From Rhodoblastus sp963710275 (lineage in GTDB: Bacteria > Pseudomonadota > Alphaproteobacteria > Rhizobiales > Beijerinckiaceae), in assembly GCA_963710275.1 (NCBI GenBank), contig CAVPZS010000008.1, positions 186,001-250,000 of the forward strand: a stretch of 64,000 nucleotides of DNA, in the 5' to 3' direction. Positions 8,810 through 19,364 of this stretch are shown piece after piece. Both the position numbers and the translations under genes were made by a program. Under the pieces are notes generated by a model. It did no database searches. It saw nothing but the letters and a program-made list of their open reading frames with translations, and had not been told where the DNA came from. How positions within the stretch are numbered: position 1 is the stretch's first letter; each line of letters starts with the position of its first letter.

Positions 8810-11518
8810 TCACGCCCATTCATAGTTGAAGACGCCGTCCGCGATCCCGACCCGCGCCGTCTTGAGCTCCTCCTTCGCCAGCGAGCGTTTCAGGAACTCG
8901 CGCGACAGGGCGGGAAGCAAGGTGTTGGTGATGATGTTGTCGATGATGCGTCCGCCCGAGGCCGGGTCGTTGCACAGCGACACGATGTGGTCCACGACCG
9001 CGTCATCGTAGGCGAACGCCGCCTCGTGCGCCTCGGCATCCGCTTGCCGATGCGGCGAGCTGCAGCCGCACGATGCCGCCCAAAACTTCCGGCGACAGCG
9101 GGAAATAGGGAATGGTCACGATACGCCCCAGCAGGGCCGGCGGGAAGACCTTCAGAAATTCGGGCTTCAATTCGGCCGCCATCGCCTCCGGATCGCTGGC
9201 GAATTTCGGGTCCTGCGACAGCTCCATGATCGCGTCGGTGCCGACATTGGAGGTCAACATGATGAGGTATTCTTGAAGTCGATCCGCCGTCCGGTGCCAT
9301 CCTCCATCACGCCCTTGTCGAACACCTGGAAGAACAGCTCATGGACGTCGGGATGGGCCTTCTCGACCTCGTCGAGCAGGACGACGCTATAGGGCTTCCG
9401 CCGCACCGCTTCGGTCAGCCGGCCGCCTTCGCCATAGCCGACATAGCCGGGAGGCGCGCCTTTCAGCGACGAGACCGTATGCGCTTCCTGGAACTCCGAC
9501 ATGTTGATGGTAATGATATTGGTCTCGCCGCCATAAAGCGCTTCCGCCAGCGCCAGCGCCGTCTCGGTCTTGCCGACGCCCGAGGGGCCGCACAGCATGA
9601 AGACGCCGATGGGCTTGTTGGGATTGTCGAGCCTGGCGCGATTGGTCTCGATGCGCTTGGCGATGATGTCGAGCCCATGGGACTGGCCAACGATGCGCTT
9701 GTTCAGGATTTCGGGCAGATGCAGGACGTTTTCGATTTCGTCCTTGACCATCGTGCCGACGGGAATGCCGGTCCAGTCGGAGACCACCGCGGCCACCGAC
9801 TGCTCGTCGACATGGGCGTAGATCATGCGCTTTTCGGGATCGAGCCGTTGAGAGCCGCGAACGTGTCCTTGAGGTTTTGCGCGGGCTCGGCAGGCGCGGC
9901 GGGTTCCATAGGCGCACTGGTTCCCCGGGCGCGTCCCCTTCGGCGGGCTGGCTTCGGCGCCGGCGCTGAACGCCCTGGCTCGGCGCAGCGAGGATTTCGC
10001 GCAGGGAGCGGATTTCCTTCGACCAGCGCGAGTTCTTTCTCGAGGCGGCTTCGAGCGTTTCGATCTTCTCTTTTTGCTCGCGAGCTTCGGCGTCGATTTC
10101 GGCGATGCGCTCGTCCTCGCAATTCCGAGATCGGGGTCGCCGATCAGCGCTGTCTTTTCCTAGTCGAGGCGCGACAGCTATTCCTTGCGTCGGCGATGGC
10201 GGCAGGCGTCGCATTCTGGCTGATCGCGACCCGCGCACAGGTGGTGTCGAGCAGGCTGACCGCCTTGTCGGGCAATTGGCGCGCCGGGAATATAGCGGAT
10301 GCGACAGATTGACGGCGGCGACGATGGCGGCATCGGAAATGCGGACGCTATGGTGCTTTTCCATCGGCCCCAGAATGCCGCGCAACATGGAGGCGCAGCG
10401 CGCCGGATCGGGCTCGTCGATCAGGACGGACTGGAAGCGGCGGGTGAGGGCCGGATCCTTCTCGAAATATTGGCGATATTCGGCCCAGGTGGTCGCGGCG
10501 ACGGTGCGCAGGGTGCCGCGCGCCAGCGCCGGTTTGAACAGGTTGGCGGCGTCTCCCGTCCCGGCCGCGCCGCCGGCGCCGATCAGCGTATGCGCTTCAT
10601 CGATGAACAGGATGATCGGCGTCGGCGAGGTCTGCACCTCGTCGATGACCGAGCGCAGCCGCTGCTCGAACTCGCCCTTCATCGAGGCGCCCGCCTGCAT
10701 CAAACCGATGTCGAGGGCGCAGAGCTTCACCCCGCGCAACGCCGGGGGCACGTCGCCCGCCGCGATCTTTTGCGCAAAACCTTCGACGACGGCGGTCTTG
10801 CCGACGCCGGCCTCGCCGGTGAGGATCGGGTTGTTCTGTCGCCGCCGCATCAGCACGTCGATGATCTGGCGGATTTCTTCGTCGCGGCCAAGGATCGGGT
10901 CCATGGCGCCGCCGCCGCTTTGGCGGTCAGATCCTGCGAAAAGCGGTCGAGCGCCGTCGTGCCCTTCCGCGCCGGCCGCACGTCCGCGCCCGGCGTTCCC
11001 GCGCCGCTGAGGCCGGAGCCGTCCATCGGCCGCAGATTGTCCTCGTCGGAATCCTCCCAGAGCTGCGCGAGTCCGTGGTCAGGGCGTCGATCGGGATCTT
11101 GGCAAATTCGGGCGAGATAGTGATAAACGCGCGCTTGAGTTCCGGCGGCTTCAACGCCCCGGCGAGAATATGGCCGGTCCGTATCTGCGTTTCGCCGAAG
11201 GACAGAGTGGCATAATGCCAGCCGCGGTCCAGCGCGTCGAGCACGACATTGGAGACGCCCGGCATTTCCGTCTCGATTGCGACGGAAGGCGTCGATCGTC
11301 TTGCCGATGTCGATGGCAAGATTCGTCCGGTCGAGCTATAAATGTCGGCGGACAGCGCAAGGTCGGTCCGGTCCTTCCGCAGGATATGCGCGAGCCAATG
11401 GGCGAGTTCGACATTGCGGTTGCCGGCGCTCTTGGCGTGGCGCAACGCCTGAATAAAGCCCTCATAGCCTACCCGGTTCAGTTTACCGGTGACCGACCTC
11501 GATACTGATGTCAGCCAT
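8810..11518 (-). pseudogene. tssH: TssH/ClpV, T6SS sheath-disassembly AAA+ ATPase, frameshifted
   Basis: ClpV unfolds and recycles the contracted TssBC sheath. The ATG at 11518 (AAGGA 7 bases upstream) starts MADISIEV and after a one-base shift continues GKLNRVGYEGFIQAL, the usual N-domain that binds TssC. AAA1 has GEAGVGKTAVVEG (Walker A) and IILFIDEAHTLIG (Walker B), within the frame beginning at 10904. The middle-domain region near 9830-10200 is scrambled by several shifts. AAA2 is clean at 9254-9826 with GPSGVGKTETALALAEALYG and SVVLLDEVEKAHPDV. The C-terminus ends FNYEWA at 8810. The span of about 900 codons is normal for the family. At least five frame changes are needed. Confidence 0.93.
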
Positions 11519-11552
11519 GACTTTCTTCCTTTATTACCCCTGTATGCACAGG

Positions 11553-12621
11553 CTATTTTCGAATGTTTCCGGCGACGGTTGCGGCCGGGTGAAAACGCGC
11601 GTCGCTGCGCCAGGCGCCGCTTGTCGCCCAGTTCGGCGACAGCCAGCTGGTCCAGCCCAGCCGCACGCCGTCCTTCGGCGCGGGCCTTTTCCGTGGAGCA
11701 GGGCGCTGCGCGGGATCGGAGGACTTGTGCGCGGGAAATCCGGCGGCGGTGATCTCTCCCGCGGGCAGAGCCAGCTCCACGTCCCAGTCGATTTCGCCGC
11801 CGATGTAGAAATAAACCGCGTCGACGAATTTCGGGCATTGCGCGCCATTGGGGAGAAAGGCGCTGTACTGCGCGACGTCGCGGGTGAAAATGCGGATGCG
11901 GATCTTGTCCTGGACGGTGAAGCAGGAGGCCCCGACGATCAGATCGACGCCCAGTTTCGACGACCGCGCGCCGAGCCGAGAGCGATCGTCGCGCTCCAGC
12001 GTCAGCCGCGATCCGACGAACTCCTCGATTTCGACCTCGACGTCGAAGATGGCCCGAAGGAAGGTGCGAAGCCGCGACGCCGATTTGGCCTTGCCGGCCA
12101 GAACGCCGGCCAGCGCCAGCTTGCGCGAAATCGGCGAGCCGGTCGAGGTCGCGGAAGGGCGGCGTTCCCAGGCCGATATGCGAGCCGACATAGGCGCCGA
12201 AGCGATCCTCCTTGGGCCGGTCATATTGCGCGATCGGCCGGGCGTTGGCCCAGGCGCGGAAGAACAGCTGCAGGAAGCGGTTGCTGAGCACGTCGACGAA
12301 ACGGGGAAAGGCGTCGTCGCGATTCCTGGTCAGCCATTCGAAGGCTTCTTCCGTCACCGAAAGCGGCAGGGCGCCTTGCGGCCCGAACTGACCGAGGAAT
12401 TGCGCGAACAGCCTCCAGCCGTCGCCCTTGGCTTCGAAGCGGGTGAGATTGGATGACGGAAAGACAAAATAGGGGTTTTGCGAGACGCGCACGATTTCCT
12501 GCCGCAGCGCCGCGTTTTCACCGATCCGGGGCCGGTCGGCGCAATGGCGCTCAAGCAGGCGCAGCACCGCAAACAGGTCGTGGCGTTGCGGCTCGCGGAC
12601 GATGGCGTCGAAACGCGTCAT
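11553..12621 (-). pseudogene. tssG: TssG, T6SS baseplate protein, frameshifted
   Basis: The ATG at 12621 overlaps the tssF stop (ATGA). The protein starts MTRFDAIVREPQRHDLFAVL and has the family section QNPYFVFPSSNLTRFEAKGD and HIGLGTPPFRD. Around 12150 the frame changes, and the rest (CFTVQDKIRIRIFTRDVAQY, then LGWTSWLSPNWATSGAWR) runs to the stop at 11553. TssG forms the baseplate wedge with TssF, TssE and TssK and connects it to VgrG. The total of about 355 codons fits the family. Confidence 0.92.
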
Positions 12622-14580
12622 AGCGATCTCCGCAAGCCGGTGCGCGCCGGCCAGCGCATGATGACGCCGCGCTCGTTGCTGACGATCACGGTCTCGGTGA
12701 AATGGTTGAAGCCCGCATATTCGCAGAAGAAGCGGTCGAGGACGGCGCCGAGCAGGAACAGGCCCCATCCCTCGAAGGCTTTTTCATCGACCTGCACGGT
12801 GATTTCCGTGCCGCGCGCGACGCCGACGCCCTCCTTCTTCTGCAGGCGCCTGACCGCAGGCCTGGCGTCGACCCGCAACAGGCCGCGCAGACGCCGCTCC
12901 ACCGCCGCGTCGGGGAGGCTGGCGAAGGCGGAAAGCAGCTCGCGCAGCGCCTGCGCATTGGCGCCCGCGCCGCGTTCGACCAGGCCGAGATGGTTCAGGC
13001 TGAGCAGGTTGATCAGCCGCCAGGCGACCGTTCCGGTCGAGGCGATCTCGGTGCTGGAGCGCGCCTGCGAGACAATGGATTCGCGCGGCTTTGTCGGCCC
13101 GGCGACGCAGCTCAGGGAGATCTCCGAATTGTCGAGCAGGCGAAAGTCCGCGCCATTCGGGCCGATGGGCAATTGCTCGGGCAGGTGGCGATTGGAACAG
13201 ATCGCCCGGACGCTCAATTCGACGACGTGATTATCGTTGGAGCCTTCATCGGGATCGTTGAGCGACAGGAACATGTCGACGCCGACATATTCGGCGCGTC
13301 GGGCCTGTTCTTTTTCGGAGGCGAATTTTTTGCGCGGCAACCGGCGCGTGGTGTAGCTCAGGTAACGCGCGCCGAGTTGCGCGTCGAGCCTGGGACTGTA
13401 GAGCGGATGGACCGGAATGCGTTCATGCGCGCCGCGGCGATAGGCGTGGACCGACAGGATGCGATGCGGTTCGAAGTCGAGATAGTGCGAGCGGTCGGGC
13501 ACGATGTGGAATTCGTGGCGATTGGCGTCGATCGGCACGCGATCGGTGGTCTTTTCGAACAGGTTGATCGCCGGCGCCGCATAGAGCGCGAACATCGGCG
13601 CCTGAACCGCGGAGGAAAGACGGATATTGACCTCGCGAAAGGTCATGAAGATTTCCACCGTCCGGGTCGGAATCCGCCGCAAGATCGCGCGAAGGTCGGT
13701 GAGCCGGAAGCCGAGGAATTTCCGCGAAAACACGAAATACTCGCGCAGCAAGTCGAACCCCGAGAAAATCCGGTTCTCGTTGTCGAACAGGATTTCGTCG
13801 TCGCCAAAGCCGATCTGACGCAACTGGTCGGGGCCGCCTTCGATGATTTGGGCAGGCCGGTTTCGTCGAGATAGCGGAAATAAAGTCCGGCGCGATGCGC
13901 AAAGATCTGTTCGTAGAGCGCGTCGCAATCCGCCTCCGGGCCGACCAGATGGACGGGAAGTTCGTCGGTCTGGCAGCCGGCAAACCAGAAGCCGGGATTC
14001 TTGCCTGCGGTCTTGTCCGCAGCCTCGATTTCCTTGGTCTCGCCATGGCGATGGACAAGGGTCAGGCGAAGCGCGCTGGTCACGTCCGGGCCGACGGGGA
14101 TCTTGAGGGCGTGAAGGGTCGAGGCCGACGCCAGATATTCGGCGGACTGCGCCTCGAATGGCCACATCACCAGGTCCGACGTCAGCCTGTAGCGGCAGGA
14201 AATATTGCGATCCCGATCCTTGAAGGAGGCGTCGAGATAGGCGCCGCGGGGCGTTTTGACGCCCTGCCGCAGCATGGGGTCGCCGTATTTGGGATTGGCC
14301 TTGATCAGCAGGGCTGAAGGCGTCGGCGCCAGAAAGTTCGGCGCCAGCAGCTCGATCAGATTATTGGTGAACTCGGGAAATTCATGTTTCAGCTTGAGCT
14401 GAACGCGCGCCGCGAGAAAGGCCGACCTTCGAGCAAGCCCGAAACCATGGGGTCGGTGCGTTCTTCCAGCAGGCCGCCGAGCCGTTCGGCGATTTCGGGA
14501 TATTCTTCCGCGAATTCCTTCCCCTGTTCCTTGAGAAGCTGCAGCTCTTGATTGTAGAGGTCGAGAAATTCGCGATTCAT
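12618..14580 (-). pseudogene. tssF: TssF, T6SS baseplate protein, frameshifted
   Basis: The ATG at 14580 gives MNREFLDLYNQELQLLKEQG and EERTDPMVSGLLEG, the standard TssF N-terminus. The frame breaks near 14400, resumes in 13643-14275 (YLDASFKDRDRNISCRYRL), breaks again near 13850, and continues to 12618 with MTFREVNIRLSSAVQAPMFA, HRILSVHAYRRG, NRHLPEQLPIG and RLINLLSLNHLGL. About 650 codons overall, slightly above the usual 600. TssF pairs with TssG in the baseplate wedge. Overlap with tssG and a 7-base gap after tssE point to one operon. Confidence 0.93.
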
Positions 14581-14587
14581 GGAGTTG

Positions 14588-15133
14588 TTACAGTCTCTTG
14601 ATGATGATCTTGCTGCTCTCGAACTCGACGTCGGCGATGAAGGCGACCGCGACATTGACAGGGTTGCAGGACAGGTCGGCGTTGATGACGAAGCGGATGC
14701 GCAATTCGCTCCGGTCGAGAGTGTCGTCGCGCGTGACGCGCACGGTTTCGGCGATCAGCCGCGGCTCGAAATGTTTCAGCGCGAGTTCGACTTCGCGCGC
14801 AATATCCGCGACCGTGTTTTCCTCCATGGTGCGATGGGCGATGTCCGGCAGCCCGTAGTTGAGGATGGAGGCGCGGACATGCGGAAATTCACGAAGATCG
14901 ATCGTCGAATTCCATGGCCACCGTATTCACCAGCATGGCGAGATCCCGCAGCACCTCGGCCCGCAGGACGGGTTCGGTGACCGCGAGGCGGACGGCATAT
15001 CGCCGTTCCGCCATCGCCGCCGACTAGGTCTTGCCCGGCGACAGCTTCTTGATCGCTTCGCGTTTTCCGCAGCGTCGCGAAAGGCGAACATCAGCGGCGG
15101 ACTGAGACGCTTTTGCCGGATGGAGCCCGCCAT
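14588..15133 (-). pseudogene. tssE: TssE, gp25-like T6SS baseplate protein, frameshifted
   Basis: The C-terminal half is clean: ILNYGLPDIAHRTMEENTVA and then LALKHFEPRLIAETVRVTRD, the gp25-like lysozyme-fold signature of TssE. The N-terminus starts at ATG 15133 (GAGGAT upstream) with MAGSIRQKRLSPPLMFAFRD. It then needs shifts near 15060 and near 15000 to reach AVRLAVTEPVLRAEVLRDLA, and another near 14890. TssE joins the baseplate to the base of the sheath. About 180 codons is normal. Confidence 0.85.
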
Positions 15134-15247
15134 ATCGATCCTCGACAATTCTGGAAACCGCACAGCTGGGTTGGACAAGGCGGGTCAATCCGGCAGCCGC
15201 CGCGGACTCCGGATGCCGCCGGGATCCTGCCGGACGAAGGCGCCGCG

Positions 15248-15728
15248 TCACTTCACTTTGGTGATATTGTAGCTCATGTTGCCGCCGGCCGTTTGCTTGC
15301 CCTTCTTGTCCTGCGTCTTGTAGACGAATTCGAACTTGGCGAAATTCAGCGTGATGTTTTCGCTGAGGCGATCATCGCCGCCGGCGCCCACGCTGTAATG
15401 GGTGACGAGGACCTGATTCATTGTCATCACCCAGTAGTCGAGCGGCGTGTCGCCGGCCTTGCGGCAGGTCAGGACCGCCTTGTCGTAATGCGTTCCCTTG
15501 CAGCAGGCCAGGATGAGGGCTGTGGTCGCCTTGTCGAGGTATTTGCTCAAGGTGAGGTCGTTTACATCAACCTTGCCGCCGCCGGAGCCGCTGCCCAGCG
15601 CCGCCGTGCCGAGATTTTGGCGGCCCCAGGACCAACTCAGAACATCGATGGCGTCTTCGAAACCATCGTCCAGGGATTTCGCCCTTGATGTCGGGACCTG
15701 AAATTTGGAGGAAGAAATCAACGGCCAT
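15248..15728 (-). pseudogene. hcp: Hcp (TssD), T6SS inner tube protein, one-base insertion near the start
   Basis: Hcp hexamers stack into the expelled tube. The ATG at 15728 has AGGAG 7 bases upstream and codes MAVDFFLQISGPDIKGE, the family start. One extra base near 15675 then shifts the frame, and removing it gives SLDDGFEDAIDVLSWSWGRQ. The rest (HYDKAVLTCRKAGDTPLDYW; ENITLNFAKFEFVYK) runs to the stop at 15248 in one frame. An open frame starting at 15733 exists only because of the shift, and its first 20 residues are an artefact. No C-terminal toxin extension is present. Confidence 0.93.
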
Positions 15729-15778
15729 AACATGCTCCTATCTGAGGAAAAATACGGGTTGATACTGTTAGTCTTCGA

Positions 15779-17286
15779 TCAGGCGTTCTGGCCCGAGGGA
15801 ACGCGGGAAACCAGGCTCAGGCCGACGTCCATGCCTTCGAGCTGGTAATGGGGACGCAGGAAGAACCGGGCCGAGTAGTAACCCGGGTTTTCTTCATCGG
15901 CGAAGATTTCAACCTTGGCGTCGGCGAGCGGCTTGCGCGCCTTCATCTCTTCGGTCGAGGTATCCGGGATCATGTCGACATATTGCATGATCCAGTTATG
16001 CAGCCACAGCTCCAGTTGCGCCTTTTCCTTCGTCGAGCCGACTTTGTCGCGCACCATGCATTTCAGGTAATGCGCGAAACGCGAGACGGCGAACATGTAG
16101 GGCAGGCGCGACGACAGGTTGTCGGCCGCGGTCGCCTCGACGCCATTCGGGCCTTCGAACTTCGAGGGCTTGTAGACCGACTGGGCGCCGATGAAGGCCG
16201 CCTTGTCGGTGTTCTTGCGGTGGATCAGCGGAATGAGGCCGGACTTCGCCAGTTCCGCCTCGCGCCGGTCGCTGATGGCGATTTCGGTCGGGCATTTGAG
16301 GTCGACGCCGCCGTCGTCGGTCGGGAAGGTGTGGGTCGGCAATTGCAGGACTTCGCCGCCCGACTGCACGCCGCGAATGCGCGTGCACCAGCCATATTCC
16401 TTGAAGGCGCGATTGACGTTCGCCGCCATGGCGTAGGCGGCGTTCATCCAGGCGTAATTCTTGCCGTCGTGTCCGTCGGTCGTTTCCTCGAAGGCGAATT
16501 CCTCGACCGGTTCGGACTTGGCGCCATAGGGCACGCGCGACAGGACCCGAGGCATGCACAGGCCGAGATAGCGGGAATCGCCGACTCCCGCAGCCCCTTC
16601 CAGGCGGCGTAATCGGGCGTGTCGAACAATTTGCTGAGATCGCGTGGATTCATCAGCTCGTTCCAGCTGTCCATGCCCATCAACGCCGGGTCGGCCGCGG
16701 CGAAGAAGGGCGCATGCGCGGCGCCGGCGATCTTGGAGATGTCGCGCATGAGCTGGATGTCGTCCGCGCGGTGGTTGAAGTAATAATCGCCGACCAGCGC
16801 TCCATAGGGCTGGCCGCCGAGCTGGCCGAATTCCTGCTCGTAAAGGCGCTTGAACAGCGGGCTCTGGTCCCAGCGCGCGCCCGGATAGGAACGCAGCTGA
16901 CGGTAAAGCTCCTTCTTGCTGACGTTCATCACCTTGATCTTCAGGTTGGCGTCGGTCTCCGAGTTGAAGACCAGGTAATGCAGCCCGCGCCAGGCGCTTT
17001 CGAGCTTCTGGAATTCCGGCGCATGGATGATTTCGTTCACCTGCTCCGACAGCTTGCGGTCGAGCGCGGCGATCATGCCCTCGATCGTTTCCAGCACGTC
17101 GCTCTTGACGACGTCCTTGTCGGACAGAGCCGTCTTGACGAGCGTGTCGATAGCGCCGCTGATTTCGTTTTCGGCGTCCGTATTCCTGGGCTTGAAGCTC
17201 TGCTTGAGCAGGTCCGCAAATTCGTTCGCCTGGGCGACCTCATAGGTTGCGGACTTCTGTTCGAGTTGTTCCATTTCTCCCGACAT
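15779..17286 (-). pseudogene. tssC: TssC, T6SS sheath large subunit, single frameshift
   Basis: The first frame (17286 to about 16570) starts MSGEMEQLEQKSATYEVAQA and has EFQKLESAWRGLHYLVFNSE, PYGALVGDYYFNHRADD and GLRESADSRYLGL. The frame then moves by one and continues as CMPRVLSRVPYGAKSEPVEE, ending SRVPSGQNA at 15779. Together the parts cover about 500 residues, the normal TssC length. TssC and TssB form the contractile sheath; the C-terminal half carries the sheath handle region. The short gap to tssB (11 bases) is usual for this pair. Confidence 0.95.
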
Positions 17287-17297
17287 GACTGGTCCCC

Positions 17298-17813
17298 TTA
17301 TTCCGTCGGCGTGTCATTGGACTTGCGTTCCGCCAGGGCGGCCAGCAAGGCAGGATCGTTCAGGAGCTTTTTCAGGTTGTCTTCCGCCGCGACCTTGCCG
17401 TCCATGTAGAGCAGCAGGTTGGCGAGCTGTTCGCGGGCCTTCAGCAGTTTCGCCAGCGGCTCCACCTGTCGGGCGACAGCCGCCGGGCTGAAGTCGGACA
17501 TCTTGTTGAAGCGCAATTGCACGCCGAGCTTTTCGCCGTCGTTTCCGCCGAGCTTGTTCTCGACGCGGAAGGAAACGCCCGGCTGGATCGCCTCCATGCG
17601 CTGCTCGAAATTGTCCATGTCGAAATCGGTGAAGTTGCGCTCGCCGGCGGGCGCTTTCTCGACGCCGGGATTGGATCCGGAAAGGTCCGACAGCACGCCC
17701 ATGACGAAGGGCAGTTCGACCTTCTTTTCGGCGTCATAGGGGTCGTCGTACGCGATATGCACGCGGGGCGCGCGGTTGCGCTTGATGAATTTCTGTCCAC
17801 TGTCCCCAGCCAT
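17298..17813 (-). CDS. tssB: TssB, T6SS sheath small subunit
   Basis: An intact 171-residue protein starting MAGDSGQKFIKRNRAPRVHI. It contains the TssB section VELPFVMGVLSDLSG, FTDFDMDNFEQRMEAIQPG and LGVQLRFNKMSDFSP. TssB binds TssC to form the contractile sheath around the Hcp tube. It sits between tssA (17869) and tssC (17286) in the minus-strand operon. It is one of the few structural genes of this operon with no frame break. Confidence 0.96.
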   Translation of the reverse strand: MAGDSGQKFIKRNRAPRVHIAYDDPYDAEKKVELPFVMGVLSDLSGSNPGVEKAPAGERNFTDFDMDNFEQRMEAIQPGVSFRVENKLGGNDGEKLGVQLRFNKMSDFSPAAVARQVEPLAKLLKAREQLANLLLYMDGKVAAEDNLKKLLNDPALLAALAERKSNDTPTE

Positions 17814-17868
17814 TTTCTCACCCTTTCTCTCTGTCTGTCGGCGCCGTCCTGTCTGGACCGCGCCGATG

Positions 17869-19184
17869 TCATTCGATTGACGTAAGCGAATCCTCAGGCA
17901 GCACGTCCTTCAGCAGTCCGAGGAAGTCGCGTCCGGCGAACAGGCGGGCCCGTTCGGTGAAGAACGGGACCGGACTAGAAGGCTCCCTGGCCTGGTAGAA
18001 GGCGTTGACCTGAGCCAGCAACTTCACCGCGTCGGTCCGGCTGGCGGCGGCGAAGCGTTCAGGCCTGGGCTCGGTCTCGTCCGCGGCCGGCACCTCGGCG
18101 AAGTCCGACAGGCTCTCGACCGGGACCGGGAAGAAGGCGTCCCTGCCGATCTGGACATTGGCGTCGCCGACGAGATTGGGCATCAGGACGCGCATGACCT
18201 CGACAAAGGAGCGTCCCATGAGCTGCATGGCTTGCCGGATCAGCAACAGGGCGGGGCTGGACGGTTCGCAGCAGGCGAAATAATCGGCCGCCGCGGCGAG
18301 CGCGTCGCGCGCGTCGGCGATGCTGGCGACCGTCCCCGGAAGCGATGGCGCCGGTGCGCCGCCGTTGCCGGCGACGGGAGCGGACGCCTCGGCGGCGGCG
18401 CCCGTCGCTTCCGCGTCGATCGCGGCCGAAGGATCGCGGCGGGCGACGTAGGACGTAGAGTCTCCCGCGCCTTGGAGGCGAATGGCCCCAAGTTCTTGAA
18501 GGCCACCGCCTGGTCGTATCCGGCGCGCTCGACCCAGACTTCGCGTATTTTCTCGACTGCGGCAAATAGTCGCGCGAAGCAGTCCCTGGCGTCGATCAGC
18601 GCCTGCAGGTCGATTTCCTCGAAGGCGCGCTCGAGGTCGCGGGATTCAAGAGGCGTTTCGCCTTCGCGCGGCGCGACTTCGCCGGTCGCCAGCTGCACGA
18701 CGCGCAGGCTGATCGGCCCGGAGCGCTTGCTGACAAGAAAAGGCGCGTAACTCAAGGGCATGACCGTATGCGGCCGGTCGTCGAGCGCCTGCAGGCAGGC
18801 CATGCGATAAGAGAAATCGCCTTCTTCCGCCTGGGGATGTACTTCGTCCCAATAGCGTCCGATCAGTTCAGCGATAAATTCGACAGACTGGACCGCCTGC
18901 GGCAGATCGCGGTTAAGTGCATGAAATTTCGCGATGATCGTCAGTAGCCGGAGGTCGTGCGTGCGCTTGAGCAGAGGCTCGGCGGCCTTGATCTCTTCAG
19001 GGAAGTTTACTTTCACGCGGTCGAAGGGAGCGCCGTCCGTGGGAGAATAAAAACTCGCTGGAAGCTCGCCTTCCGCGCGGGCGACATAATTCATGAAATT
19101 GTAATCGTTAGATAAAGTTAGGTCTGGTCCACAAGGTTCTTCCGGCGTGACTGGCTGAAGCCCTATATTCGATCCGCCATTCAT
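17869..19184 (-). pseudogene. tssA: TssA, T6SS assembly cap protein (ImpA N-terminal domain), frameshifted
   Basis: The frame from ATG 19184 starts MNGGSNIGLQPVTPEEPCGP and shows the ImpA-N domain: LLKRTHDLRLLTIIAKFHAL, FIAELIGRYWDEVHPQAEEG, MACLQALDDRPHTVMPLSYA. Near 18450 the frame is lost in an Ala/Pro-rich linker, then resumes at 18246 (MQLMGRSFVEVMRVLMPNLV) to the stop at 17869. TssA primes baseplate-sheath assembly and caps the growing sheath end. It is the first gene of the minus-strand operon; the divergent vgrG starts 180 bases away. Confidence 0.92.
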
Positions 19185-19273
19185 GCCCGCACCCCAGAAA
19201 AAAACGTTTTACGACAAAGCCATGACGTTAATTTTTTTTGATTTTCGCCTTCTGGGGCCCCCTAACGACGAAT

Positions 19274-19289
19274 TGGCCTCGACTATGCA
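19274..19289 (+). promoter_or_regulatory. Possible sigma-54 type -24/-12 promoter upstream of vgrG
   Basis: In the 180-base gap between the divergent tssA and vgrG genes, TTGGCCTCGACTATGC has GG and GC separated by exactly 10 bases, as in sigma-54 promoters (TGGC-N8-TGC). It lies about 75 bases before the vgrG start. The C after TGGC departs from the usual A, so this is a weak match. The gap also has A-rich and T-rich tracts (19200-19245). Confidence 0.3.
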
Positions 19290-19364
19290 GCAGGCATATT
19301 ATAGCGTCAAGCTCCGTCGCAGGCTTGCGAAGGCCGTTTTTATTTAAATGCTTCTGGTGCGGTT

